DNA of 64,000 bases from the NCBI GenBank assembly GCA_963969365.1, contig OZ017747.1, positions 2,604,001 to 2,668,000 of the forward strand, in the 5' to 3' direction. A program made the position numbers and the translations under genes. The DNA is from Asterochloris sp. CNOR1. Lineage: Eukaryota; Chlorophyta; Trebouxiophyceae; Trebouxiales; Trebouxiaceae. Below are positions 46,401-57,349 of the stretch, one piece after another (within the stretch, counting starts at the first letter, position 1; every line of letters begins with the position of its first letter). The notes below the pieces were generated by a model. The model did not search any database. It had not been told where the DNA came from and saw nothing but the letters and a program-made list of their open reading frames with translations.

Positions 46401-46612
46401 GGGGTGCCCACCTCAACGTCCAGCACCTTGAAAGAGGGAGCAGACAGGGCTGCTGCAGCCCTGCGCAGCTCATCGCCTCCAGTGTATCTGAGTCCTGGCC
46501 CCTGCACCACCCCAGTGCATCATACACTGCATCATGCCGGCAGGAGGCTCAATGCTGAGAAACTTGGCAGCAGAGGGTCCGACTGTCATACCACAGTCTC
46601 ATCCTGCGCCAT
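43490..46612 (-). CDS. HLB1: HLB1-like TPR protein with C-terminal PH-like domain
   Basis: Plant HLB1 is a trans-Golgi/early-endosome TPR protein linking actin and vesicle traffic. Eight exons (46592-46612, 46412-46501, 46073-46204, 45915-45971, 45457-45648, 44706-44927, 44221-44352, 43490-43954) close in phase to 436 residues. TPR-like motifs: [77 protein letters not shown] and [20 protein letters not shown]. Then come [20 protein letters not shown] and [12 protein letters not shown], followed by a PH-like end ([53 protein letters not shown]). The exon ending at 44706 uses a GC donor. The first two exons are inferred from phase and codon use and are less sure; without them the start is 46219 or 46189. 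Confidence 0.78.
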
Positions 46613-46941
46613 GCCGCCTTGGCGCATCATTACATGCAGAGAGACAGAGATTACACTGATTTACTGGTCAACCATTGAGGTCAAGCATGGCAGTTGATCT
46701 ACTGTGTCCATCTGCTGTGGGTCAATGCCATGCTGGATGGTCAGCCTGCCCCTTGAGGCCTGCCGTCTTCAAGGGCTTTCAGATCTTCTCTAAAGCTCGG
46801 CATTTACGTCAGAGGACCCAGTCCTCTCTCCCAAATAGACACATCAGGTTTTGTAAGACTGGATACTTCGTGCCTCACACAGGCAGAGCTGAGGCTGAGC
46901 CTGAAGGTCATGTTCCGACCCAGTTGCACTTCAGCTGCAGG
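46613..46941. promoter_or_regulatory. Divergent promoter HLB1-like / acylaminoacyl-peptidase
   Basis: 329 bp between start codons. The peptidase frame is open upstream to an ATG at 46690, and that upstream part (basic, Ser-rich, containing HLRQRTQSSLPNRHIRFCKT) could be an alternative targeting extension. Confidence 0.4.
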
Positions 46942-49900
46942 ATGTCTTCCACAGCAGGAGGGGCTGACCTGTCCTCCACAGCAGGGCCTCGAGAAGTGCC
47001 TGAAGGGATGCAGGAGGAGGCCCATTTGCTCTACGACCTCTGCAAAATCCCTACCATATCAAAAGTCTGGTGTAGAGGGGCTGGCACGTTGCAGCTGACA
47101 GTGAGTCTCCCCTGGCAATGTTGCAGGGAGCCTGGTATGTTGACCTGCTGCCTCCATTGCAAATCACCTTTGGCAGGGCTGACCTGTCTCCTTGCCTGTC
47201 CTCAGGTCCAGCAGACGCAGCACAATCTGGCAAGTAATAGTAAGCGCAACTACATCAGGGCATTTCAAGTAGTTGCCGGCCAGGAAGATACTGTTGCCAG
47301 CTTCCCTGTGGAGCAGCAGGGGGTGCAAATGATGTCTGTCTCACCATCAGGTGACACTCTGCTGTGATGCCCAGGCAGCGCATCCTTTGCTATTATTGCC
47401 CCGACTTTGCATGCAATCAATGAAGCCCCCTAAACCCTAAAGCTTTTAGAGCCCTCAGCTGCAACAGCCTCCAATACCTGCAGCGACTGAGCAACGGCTT
47501 CAGCAAGTGCAGCCGCCCCAAGATCATGTCTGACTCTGGGTGTCCCGTGCTCTGCATCAACATTGACGTCCAGCGCTGGCATGCAGGCAAGCGTGTCCTT
47601 ATTGTGAGGGCTGGCACAGAGGGCAGCAGCGCCATGCTGGAGGTGTGGGACAGCAACCGTATTCTGCAGGAATTCGCGGTGCCCAAAGACCTTCATGGCT
47701 CCATCCTCAACGAGGCCTGGTTTAGCAACGGCGCTGCCTGGACGACAGACGAGTCCCGAGTGGCTTATGTTGCAGAGGTGTGTAGAGCTTTGAATGATGC
47801 CTGTGCGTTAGGGCGCAATATTAAGCCACGCTGTGGGCAGTGCTGCTGTTGCCAGGTGACATGGCAAGCCCAGCGCCTGGCTCTTGAATGAAACCATCGT
47901 ACTGAGCCCCTGTAGGCTGCTCCATTGGAGAAGACCCCTGAGTGGGGCACAATGCCTAACCAGTCCAGGAAAGGCACGGATGCCAATGGCGAGAGCAAGC
48001 CAGCAGAAGCCAAGCCCAAGACCTGGCGTGGGGTCGGGGAGTGGCAGGTCAGCCTTCAAGCATCTCGCCTGCAGACTGGCAGCCAGATGGCCTCTCAAAA
48101 AAAAGATAAGGGGCTCCTGCGCTGGGTCAATTGTTGCAGGGCACAGGGCACAGGCCTCCAAGTTGAGTCTGGCCTCCAATGGTGTTGCATGTTTGCTGCC
48201 CATACAAGCGGGCGTAGAGGTGTCCGGTTTCTCCTGCCTTGCTGACAGGCAGTGTGTCAGGCAGGAGGCTTCCAGGCTTTCTTGAGCCAGTCCCCTGTGG
48301 AGGTCCCTGCTTCCTAGCTGCACCCTGCCCAGCAAGCAGCGTTCTGTGCAGGAGGACTGGGGTGAACTGTACACAGAGAAGCGGCCGCCTGCCATCTTTG
48401 TGCTGGATCTCAAGAGGTGGCACGTCAAGCCAGTGGCTGGCCTGCCCAAGGATGCCAGCTCAGGGCAGCCGACCTGGACCCCTGATGGTGCGCAGGCTGC
48501 ACATGGCTGTTGCACCTGCAGCAGCCTGACTGCACCTTGGCTCATGCACAAGTCTGCACAAGGATGTGAGGGCCTCGCAACCAACTGTGCATGAGCACCT
48601 CTGCGTCTTGAGCACCATGCATGCTGGGAGGCAGTGCCTGCAACCGAGTGGGCGCTTCTGCCGTGCAGGGAGGTCGCTGGTCTTCACTGCCTGGCCCCAC
48701 CAGGTGTCCAACTTTCCCAACCTGCGTCAGCGCCTCGGCATCGTGTATTGTATGAACAGGCAAGTGTCAGCCGCAGATGAGCATGCTGTACTGCCGGTGA
48801 TGGGGCCAGGAGGAGAGCCTGCCCTACAGGTGCCATTCAGCACCTGGCTTTGCTGGCGGGTCCCGCACATGAGCCCCCTCTCCTGCAAGACTGACCCCTC
48901 CTAGGTGCCAGCTGCCTCTCACTTGAAGCTCACCCTTGGGACACTTGCATCTGTCACCTTGAGCCCGCTGTGCAGCCCTGACGTCCTCTGCAGCCTTCAC
49001 AGCGGTGACGGTGATGCTGTGAACCACCGTGATCTCTTCCTGCACCGCAGGCCCTGCTCCTTGTACCAAGTGACAGTCCCCTTCAGCGGCTGCAAGAACA
49101 CAGCCAGCAGCAGCAGCCAGCCAGAGAGTGTGTGCCTCACGCCGGGCTTGCCCAGCGCCCAGAATCCCACCTTCAGCCCAGACGGCGACCAGCTTGTCTT
49201 CCTGTCTCATGCTGCTGCTGTGAACAGCGGAGTGCACGCCGCCACTGTTGCGCTGATGAGCCTGCCCTGGAGCCAGGGTGTGCTTGCATGGCCGCACTTG
49301 CACCACATGCACCCTGCTGCAGTTGATGAGCAGGCATGCATCACCCATATGCAGACTTGGTTCTGTTTGGGGAGCCAGGCGCTTTATTGCCCTGACGCAG
49401 ACCTGTTGTGGTGCCTGCCTGCAGATGGGCTGGGCAAAGCAGAAGCCAGGACCGTGGTGCCAGTGGTGCAGAGGACAGCTGCGCCAGAGGAATTTCAAGG
49501 CCTGTACTGCGACAGTCTGGCACAGGATGCCTTCTTGGGTGAGCCAACAGTGCTGGCCATCAGCCTGCCCTTCCCTGTACCTGGAATCATCTGGCAGGAC
49601 TGACCGCGGCCCTAGCCAGACTCTGCTGTGGTCTGCGAGGCCAGCTGCGCATGCCCTGCGGACACCTCATGGACTTTGGCTGCTGCAGACAACAACACCC
49701 TGCTGGTGACTACACAGTGGCGCAGCGCAGCAGCGCTGGCTGCTATAGACCTCACCAGCGGGAGAGTGCAGCGGCTGGGTGACGTGTGGAAAGAGGCCTC
49801 GTCTTGGTCTTTTGCAGGGCAGTCAGCTGGTGAGCGGTTTGATCTGCACAACTCAAAGTGTTGCTGCTGAGGCAGACAGCAGACTTGTGGCTGTGATGCA

Positions 49901-52245
49901 ATGTTGTGCCAGGCTGCAGTGGCTGCAAGCCGCTGCAAGGGTCCCCGCCCTGCAGCCCTTGCCAACTCACCCTAGGCACGGTATGATGCTCTGCATGAGT
50001 GTGCAACCCCCCGAAGAGGTCTGTGCTGCTGCAGGTTGGATTGCTGCCATTGCCTCCAGCCCCAGCTGCCCTCCCCAGCTGCATGTGGCGCAGACGTCTC
50101 AGGGGTTGGGCCAGCTGTCGTGGCGGCAGCTGCCCCTGCAGGGCAGCACGCCCTACGACAAGGCTGTACAGGAGGCACTGCAGAACATCTGCCATACAGT
50201 TTTGCAGGTGTGCCTGCTGCATTGTGCCCTGCCGCAGTACTGTGTAGGAGTTGCCACCAGTTGGCTGTGATGCCGCTGCCATCAGTCTATCAACTCAGCA
50301 AGTTCCCCTGCCATGCTGCCGCTTAGCCGCTGCCATAGTATTCCGGCATGATGCTGCTGTCTGATCTCCTCACAAGCTAAGGCTGAATACAGGTCAGCGA
50401 AGCTTTGCATGAGGAATGATTCCCCTGCACCTGCACTGCAGGTCAGAGCCACCACCAAGGCTGGAGCTGACCTCCCTGTGGAGGCCATTTTGCTGCACCC
50501 GGCTGCAGAAAAGGCTGCACCAGGGCCTGCCATTCTGTGCCCCCACGGCGGGCCGCACAGCGCTTACCCCGCAAGCTGGCAGCTGTCCTTTGCGTTCTTG
50601 GTGGGAGGGCTGGGGTACAGGGCTGTGCTGGTCAACTTCAGGGGCTCCACAGGTGAGACACACAGCCGAAGGCGACGGCACAGGTTGAAGTGCCTGCAGC
50701 AGGCTCCTGCTGTGAGCGCAGTCGCCTTCAAACCGTGTGCATGTGCAATGCAGAGGCTGGAGGGTCTCAGATGACTCGTGGCTCCAGCAGCCAAAGCTGA
50801 GCTGCCTGCATTTCTTAGCTAACAACATATGCTGCATGCGTGAGAGGCCTGAGGCCCAGACTGTGGCAATGTTCCTCACCATCAGTGGCAGCCCTGGCTG
50901 GGCTGCCTGCAGCAGAGGCTTCAGCTGCAGATGTGCTCAAATCCACATCACATGTGCTGTAGGCTTTGGAGAGGCCGCGCTGCAGTCCTTGCCAGGCAAT
51001 GTTGGCAATCATGATGTGGCAGACTGCATGGCATCCTTGGACGCTGCAGCAAAGACAGGTCAGTGGCCTGCATTGACGTAGGTGCCTGGAAACAGCTGCG
51101 CAACCTCACCAGCAACAGCAGGACAGGAAAGCGTTGTGCCACACTTTCACCCAACTCTCACTACAGCAGCTTGGGAGCCCTGGCATGAAGACAGTGCTCT
51201 CACCTGACAAAAGTGTGCTGTCGTGCAGGGTGGATCAGTAAGGACCACGTGGGCATCATGGGTGGCTCTCATGGAGGTAAGTTGTTACACAGCAGAATTT
51301 GTGAAAACACATTACTGCTGCTGGCTGATACTGTGCTCGTTACGTCTGCAATGTACAACTGCAAGGCACTGTCTGCATTCCTCCAGGACCTCCTGTGCCA
51401 CTTGTGCCCTTGTCAACCAACATTGCTGGAGTAGACCCCCAGAAGACAAGCAGCTGTACAAGTGCTGCTGCCTATTACTGTGCCGTGCGCATCTTGTGAG
51501 GACGCCTGCATTAGGCAAACACGCGCGACACCTGCAGGGTTTCTGACGGGGCACCTCCTGGGGCAGCATCCCGAGGCATTCCGCTGCGGCATCCTGCGCA
51601 ACCCGGTGCTCAACATCGCGCTGATGGTGTACCAGAGCGACATCACTGACTGGTGAGAGCCTTAAGCAGTACTGACCACTTCTCAACTCCAGCGCTAGCC
51701 GTCAAAGCGGCTCAGTCACACCTGCAGCGGGGCTCCTGGAGTTACTGTTTTGCGAAAATCCGCCAGTTGGTGGCAGTTAGCATGGGCGAGACCAGCATCA
51801 CGGTGGCACTGTTGGCGCAGCCCCTGGCCGAATGCGGAGGCTTACGCTGTGACCCAGGTTCAAACCCTCATCCTTGGCTGCTGGCATGCAGCCTGCGGAG
51901 TGGTCAAGTGGCTGCAGGTGTTTTGTCGAGACATGGGGGTCCCAGGAGGGCAGGAAGCGAGCAACAAATGCACCCACTCCTGAGGACATGGAGCGCTTCA
52001 TGGCTCACTCTCCGGTCAAGTACATCACCAAGCTGCATGCTCCCATGCTGTTCTTCCTGGGTGCCAAGGACAGGCGAGTGCCCCTAAAGGACGCACAACA
52101 GTTCATCTATGCTCTGCGTGAGCAGCCTGATGCCCCCCTTGTGAAGACCCTTGTGTTCCCCGAAGACACACATGCGTTGGACAAGCCGCAGACAGAGTTT
52201 GAACAGTTGTTGAATGCAGCTAACTGGCTGCAGAATCACATGTAA
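46942..52245 (+). CDS. AARE: Acylaminoacyl-peptidase (acyl-peptide hydrolase, S9C)
   Basis: The enzyme releases N-acylated amino acids from blocked peptides and clears oxidised proteins. Fifteen exons (46942-47100, 47206-47350, 47587-47777, 47916-48047, 48352-48487, 48669-48759, 49051-49277, 49425-49538, 49689-49829, 50035-50207, 50442-50652, 50963-51058, 51229-51276, 51538-51652, 51918-52245) close in phase to 768 residues, the family length. A beta-propeller half (EVWDSNRILQEFAVPKDLHG, EDWGELYTEKRPPAIFVLDL, NPTFSPDGDQLVFLSHAAAV) precedes the hydrolase: CPHGGPHSAYPASWQLSFAF, VLVNFRGSTG, GIMGGSHGGFLTGHLLGQHP (Ser), FFLGAKDRRVPLKDAQQF (Asp) and FPEDTHALDKPQTEFEQ (His). The exon at 48759 uses a GC donor. 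Plant AARE is found in cytosol and plastid; here the ATG at 46690 would add a possible targeting region. Confidence 0.93.
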
Positions 52246-52270
52246 GCGTAGCAAGTGTTTGTACAGTTCG

Positions 52271-52275
52271 TGTAA
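52271..52275 (+). terminator. TGTAA poly(A) signal of the peptidase gene
   Basis: TGTAA lies 25 bp after the stop codon, the usual chlorophyte position and motif. Confidence 0.6.
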
Positions 52276-52680
52276 AGAATTCGGCTTTGGCATCAGCAAG
52301 ATAACAGCGTTTCAAGGCATTGTGCTTCCTAAATGTTTGCGGAGGGGAGTTCATAGGGATCGCAGTGAAGAGGCTGTCCTCATGCGCTCGCGACATCAAC
52401 ATGATTGGTGAGGATCTCCCCACTTGCAGACCTCAGGCCCTGCCGTGGTCCAACACACAGCAGTGCTACACGTCTCCCGCGTGATGCAATGTAAACGCAG
52501 ATGTACCAGCTATTAGGAGCTTAGCTCTAATCATTCACAAGTAGAGAGCTCCTATGGAAGCATGCCCCTGACTACCTTTGCATGTGGGAACTACACTATC
52601 TCAAAATGCTGGGCGCCCGCGAATCTAAGGTGAATCTGTGCAGTGATATTGCGGACTTAAGCAGCTGGGCCTGCCGCACT
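52276..52680. other. Convergent intergenic gap
   Basis: 405 bp between the peptidase 3' end and the stop of the small coiled-coil gene. AT-richer than the surrounding genes. No feature recognised. Confidence 0.45.
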
Positions 52681-53370
52681 TTAAGGTGGGCCGGCCAGGA
52701 GGCTAACTGGCATTGTGAGTGCTGATCTGGAGGCAGGGGGGACCCCGCTCTGCGGTGTCACAGCGCCGCCAACTGCCGGCAGCTGGGGCCATGCGGCCGA
52801 CAGGGCAACGCTGTGCGGGTGCAGCCCTGCTCCATGCAGGAGCAGCTGCAGGCGCAGGCGCTCATTGTCTGCCACAATCTGCCGCCATGCCACAGCCAGC
52901 TGCTGGCACAGCCCTGCAGGGTTATTGCCACTGTTTGACGGCCGCTACATGCTGTCATGCCATGACCAGCTGTCAGGCCCCCCCAGTGTTAAAAAGGCGG
53001 GCGCATCAGGCCACATGGTCCTGGAAGAGCACACATATGCTCCACGATGTGTCACACACTGGCTATCTGGAGCTCTTCGCATGACAAAGAAGTCCGCCAG
53101 CCACTGCAGTGAGTTGGAGGGCAATAGAGCACAGCCCTGACGTCATTCACCCCTTGCTCAGTGTGATGAATGATTCATGCATCCCTCACCTGAGAAGCCA
53201 GCCCTCAGGACTTCCAGGTCCCTCACCCTGTCGCGCAGCTTGCGAATGGCCCCTGACTCACTTCTGAGCCTGTCTGCAGGACGCCAGGCAGCCTGGCGCC
53301 TGTGCAAAACAAATGGTGGGCTGTCAGCTGAAGCTGAGCGATCATTTCACTCTGAGCTGCAAAAGGGTGC
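52681..53370 (-). CDS. Small coiled-coil protein, 3' exons, function unknown
   Basis: Two exons fit well. About 53186-53290 encodes RLRSESGAIRKLRDRVRDLE and VLRAGFSG. It joins in phase to about 52681-52920, which encodes LCQQLAVAWRQIVADNERLR, LQLLLHGAG and a proline- and alanine-rich tail ending LLAGPP. A possible upstream exon near 53320-53372 reads QSEMIAQLQLTAHHL. The heptad pattern and strong codon bias support a real gene, but the 5' end was not found and no family is recognised. It is not a bZIP: no basic region precedes the helix. Confidence 0.4.
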
Positions 53371-53881
53371 TCAGGGGTGCTCAGGGGTGCCAGCACCCTG
53401 CGCTATGTGCTGGTCCCTTTGGACCGCTCAGTGTCCAGTCAAGCAGGCAGTGCCCGGACTGCTGCCCACCTTCTGGCATGGGCCCTAATTCCAGTTGCTG
53501 TCCTTGGGGCTGATGATCTGGCCTTCATGTATCTCACCCGGCCTCAACAGGCCTGCAACAGGGCGCTTACAGCTGTAACGGGGGAGCAAGCCCGGCTGGA
53601 TGTTGTGCTGGAACGGTGAGGAGACGTTTCAGTTCATGCAGGGCCAATCAGAAGGGATCGGAAACGCCCGCACGCCTCATAAGAGTAATTCCGTGACCCA
53701 CCTGTGTCGAAATGTTATTTATCAATGATAGAGGACAAAGAACAGGGAATGGAAAAAGGGGGGTGTCTGCTGTTGCCAGCCAGGCTCATATGGACCCCGT
53801 GGCACTATACTAAATTTAGTCGAATTTGACGGAAGGGGAAATATCACCACAGCCATTCACCTTTGCCTAGTTCATTCTGCC
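53371..53881. other. Intergenic stretch before the SAM-domain gene
   Basis: 511 bp. Contains two tandem GGTGCTCAGG units near 53367-53390 and an 80-codon plus-strand open frame at 53377-53619 with no recognisable content. It should include the promoter of the gene starting at 53882, but no TATA box was identified. Confidence 0.4.
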
Positions 53882-56800
53882 ATGGGCTGCCAGACATCTA
53901 AGCCTGTCCTTCAGGGTGCGTCTGGAGTCGCATTGCTGCATACATGACATGAAAAACCTGCCAACAACTGATCTGTGCGCTTGCAGGCCCTGCTCTGGCT
54001 GACAGCCTGCACAGCAGCACTGCAGAATGGCTGACATCTATTGGCCAGGGAAAGCACATTCCTACCTTCAATGCTGCAGGTCCTGCAGGCCACTCTCTCA
54101 TGTCATTCTGCCTGGCAGGGTTATCATGCTGGGCCCTTTGCCATGACCAGGGCTAGTCTGCTGCAGGCTTCACAAACCTTGCCACCGTGGCAGGCTTGAA
54201 GGGCCAGGGCCTGAGCAAGAAGGAGCTTGCAGAGATCGCCCTCTTCTCCACACAGGGCATGAACAGCACAGATCAGAAGGCACTGCAGGCTGCCTCGCAG
54301 CGCTTGGCCAGGCAGCTCTCCAGCATCAAGCCTGGCAGTCCTGCCACTGGCAGCAGCAGTGGTGAAGCAGGCGGCAAGCCCCTGAGCAGTCACCCTCTGA
54401 GTGCAGCTGAGGTGGAGTTGCCCATGGCCTCCCCCACCGTGGCAGCGATGAAGGGGTCACCGCCAGGTGGTGGGGTGTACTTGGCTGCAGCGGCCGGGCT
54501 GTCTGCAGCAGGTGATGCTGCAGCAGTGAACTGGACTCACCTGTCTCCCTTCCTCGCTGTATAGCTTGTGCCAGACAGTGCTGCGTGGGGTGTGGTAGAT
54601 CTGCTGCACGGCGGAGCTCCCCAGCCTCTTTGGGGTTTCAACATGACATGGCTGCCATGTTGATGCCGGTCCCCTTGTGCTTCAGATCAACCTGCGGACA
54701 CAGACCTGGCCTATGCCAAGCGCACAGGAAGGCAGATCCAAGAGGCAGCAGCAGGGGAAGCAGCACAAGCTGGAAGTACAGCTGCGCACCAGCCTGCTCC
54801 ATGCAGCATATTGTGTAGCAATGCTAATCAGCCTGCTGACGGCCTGCACTATGCCAGGCGCACAGAGGCGCAGCTTGAGGAGGAAGTAACAGGGGCAGCA
54901 CTACAGGGTGGAGTGAATGCTGCACACCAGCCTGTGCCGCGCAGCACATCGACCAGCGATGAAGCGGCAGTACTGCTGGAGCTGCCTGGGGACAGCCTCA
55001 TGGTCAAGTTGCCCCCAGCACAGAAGCAGCAGCCTGCGCCAACTGCAGAGCCAGTGTCTTCCATGCAACAAACACAGGTGGAGCCAGAGCATCCGGTGCG
55101 GCAGCAGGAGGTGGAGCAAGTTTCTCCTGTGCAGCAGCAGAAGGTGGAGGAACCAGCCATGGCCGTGCAGCCAGCCAAGGGCGAGGGCAGCACACAGGCA
55201 GCTGGTGCTGGTGGCAACAGGCCTGAAGGTGCGCCGCCTGTCCCTGCTCAGGCCGCACCAATCCTCCAGGCAGCATGCAAATTGCATCCAGGGGTCGCAT
55301 GGTGCTCAGGTCGGGACTGCTCATATGTGCTGAGACTACTGCACCCCGCCATGCTGCCCTTGGAGGAGGCGCTGTTCAGCTTGATGCGCTCCTGCATTCC
55401 TGCGATGCAGCCATGCTGGCTGCTAAGCTGGGGTAGTTGGGTAGTGCCCCACCTTTTTACCGCTGCTGTTGCATGCAGAGGTGCACCCCTCTCCAACAGA
55501 GCAGCATGCTCGAGCGCGGCTGCTAGTCAGTGAGGCCAGCTGCGCGCGCCAGTTCCTTAGGCCCCTAGGCGGAGCCCAGCAGCGTGACAGGGATGGCCCT
55601 AGTGCTGGTGTAAAAGACGCCTTTGTCCCCGTCAGCACCAACCTGCACATTGTGCCTCAGGCAAGCAAGGCAATAAGCCAATTCCAGGCTGTCAGCCAGT
55701 GCCTTCCCCCACAGGCTAATGCGCTCACACCAAACCTGTGGCTGGACGCTTCACTCTTGCTAGCGGCCTGGAGTCCTGCAGTGCTGCATGGCAGACTCGG
55801 GCTCTACAGTGCCAATGGGCAGCTTCACTGCAGGACGCAGGGGACAGGCATCTGCTGCCACGGCACAGCACAGCAGCATTGTCACGAGATGAGAGGCAGC
55901 TCCCCGCTGACTCTACTCTGGTGAAGGCGACACAGCCCACGGGCGCGGCGGGGCCGGGCACCACAGGTGTGTCCTGGCCTGAGCAGCATGTGGCCAGCGC
56001 AAAGATGTCCCAGGCGGTGAAGGTCCCAAGCCTGAGCAGCATGAAGGGGCCAGCGGGTCCCCAGTGGACAGGCCCTGCAGCTCTGCACGGTGGGACCATG
56101 CACCGCACTGACTGCTAATCCCCTGGCATCCCACAGTGAGCGGCAGCATTGTGCAGTCCAGACTGCACAGCTTGCTGCTGCTGTTGTGCACTGCTGCTTT
56201 TAAGATGCTGTTGTGTTTGCAGAAAGCTTGTACCTTGGACGGCAGCACTCCTACAGCTCTTATCGTGAAAAGGCTTGCTGGATCCCCTGTAGGTCCCATA
56301 GGCTTCACATCACAGGCAGCCAGAGACATGGCTCGTGAGGCAGCAGCTGCAGCAGCAGACAGAGCAGCACGACGTGCAGCAGCACAGCGTGCGCCGCCAG
56401 AGCTTGCCTTTCAGTCATCCCCTGGGGCCAGAATCAACCCCCCACAGCCACACCTCCAGCACACTGCAGCTACACTGCCCGGTGCCATCAGCCCTGGAGC
56501 GCAGAGCAGCCCTGAAGCCTTCAGCAGCAGACTGCAGGCAGGTTTTCCTTGCAGAGGAGCAACCCAGCTCGCCCCTGTGCCGCTTGCTCACCAGACTCCG
56601 CTGTGCAGGGGCCCCAAGCCTTCGCACACCAGACTGCAGCGGGAGACTCCATGGTGCAGAAGTCTGAGAGGAAGCCAGTGAGCGAGTGGCATGCCCCACC
56701 CAAGGCTGGTAGTGCCTGTGACGCTCCCTGCACAGGCGTGCCAGAGGAGAAAGATATCGTCCCAGCAGCAGCGGGCTTGGTGAAGGACGCCAGCGGCCCT

Positions 56801-57107
56801 GGCTCCAGCCAGACAGAGCAGCTGGGCACCACCGCTGCCACCGCTGAAGCACTGCGGGTGATCAGGGGAGCCAAGCGCCTGAAGTCCCAGGGCACACAGC
56901 AGGAACGCATGGAGGTTGCAAGGTGAGGCTCATGCAGTGAATGCCTCAGTTCCCTGTGTCAACTCTGCAGCTGCCCTGACCTTCAACCAGCGTGCCCTGC
57001 AGGGCGAACTCAGCTGCTGGAATGAAGCAATTGAATGATGTGCAAGCTGAGGTGCAGCGCAGGCTGGAGTCCCTGCAGCTGAGGGTTCCCTACATGCCAT
57101 GTCCTTA
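53882..57107 (+). CDS. SAM-domain protein with N-myristoylation signature, low-complexity middle
   Basis: The first exon (53882-53915) encodes MGCQTSKPVLQ: Gly2 and Cys3 with Ser6 fit N-myristoylation plus palmitoylation, so the protein may be membrane-bound. Exons 53987-54079 and 54167-54511 encode EWLTSIGQGKHIPTFNAAGF, TNLATVAGLKGQGLSKKEL, a SAM-like fold. From 54685 to about 55229 runs a Gln/Pro/Ala-rich region with an internal repeat, containing VEPEHPVRQQEVEQVSPVQQ and QKVEEPAMAVQP. Later exons (roughly 55920-56105, 56223-56540, 56640-56925) are less certain. The last (57001-57107) joins in phase as MEVAR to ANSAAGMKQLNDVQAEVQRR and ends PYMPCP, after RVIRGAKRLKSQGTQQER. SAM domains mediate protein association; the function is unknown. 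It lies 243 bp upstream of CAS on the same strand. Confidence 0.65.
54685..54960 (+). repeat. Internal protein-coding repeat, about 141 bp, two copies
   Basis: DQPADTDLAYAKRTGRQIQE followed by TAAHQPAP is echoed by NQPADGLHYARRTEAQLEEE followed by NAAHQPVP. The DNA units start near 54685 and 54826. Unlike the intronic copies elsewhere, both copies stay in frame in one exon. Confidence 0.75.
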
Positions 57108-57349
57108 ACTCTAAGATGCAGGGTTGCGGCACATTGCACCAGGCACTGGGCACTGGGCAGATTTTGTCGATAGACTTGAATGCGTGCGAAGTGTTGAGTG
57201 AGGTGATCAGCGGATGAGGCAATTGTTAGGAGTCAGTGCTTAGGAGTAGTACAGTGAAGAGAGAGTTGCTCAGTTTTCACAGATCGCCAGTCATACATCA
57301 CCTTGACTGGAGTCAACCGTCAAGGTGGATCATAACAGATCGAGGCCAG

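Noticed and set aside
51785-51900. tRNA-like box B (GGTTCAAACCC) with possible box A upstream, inside a peptidase intron
   Set aside because: No acceptor stem or T-stem of the right length pairs, and no credible anticodon arm. Probably chance in GC-rich DNA.
53377-53619. 80-codon plus-strand open frame near the small coiled-coil gene
   Set aside because: No family match, no clear splice partners, and it partly opposes better supported minus-strand exons.
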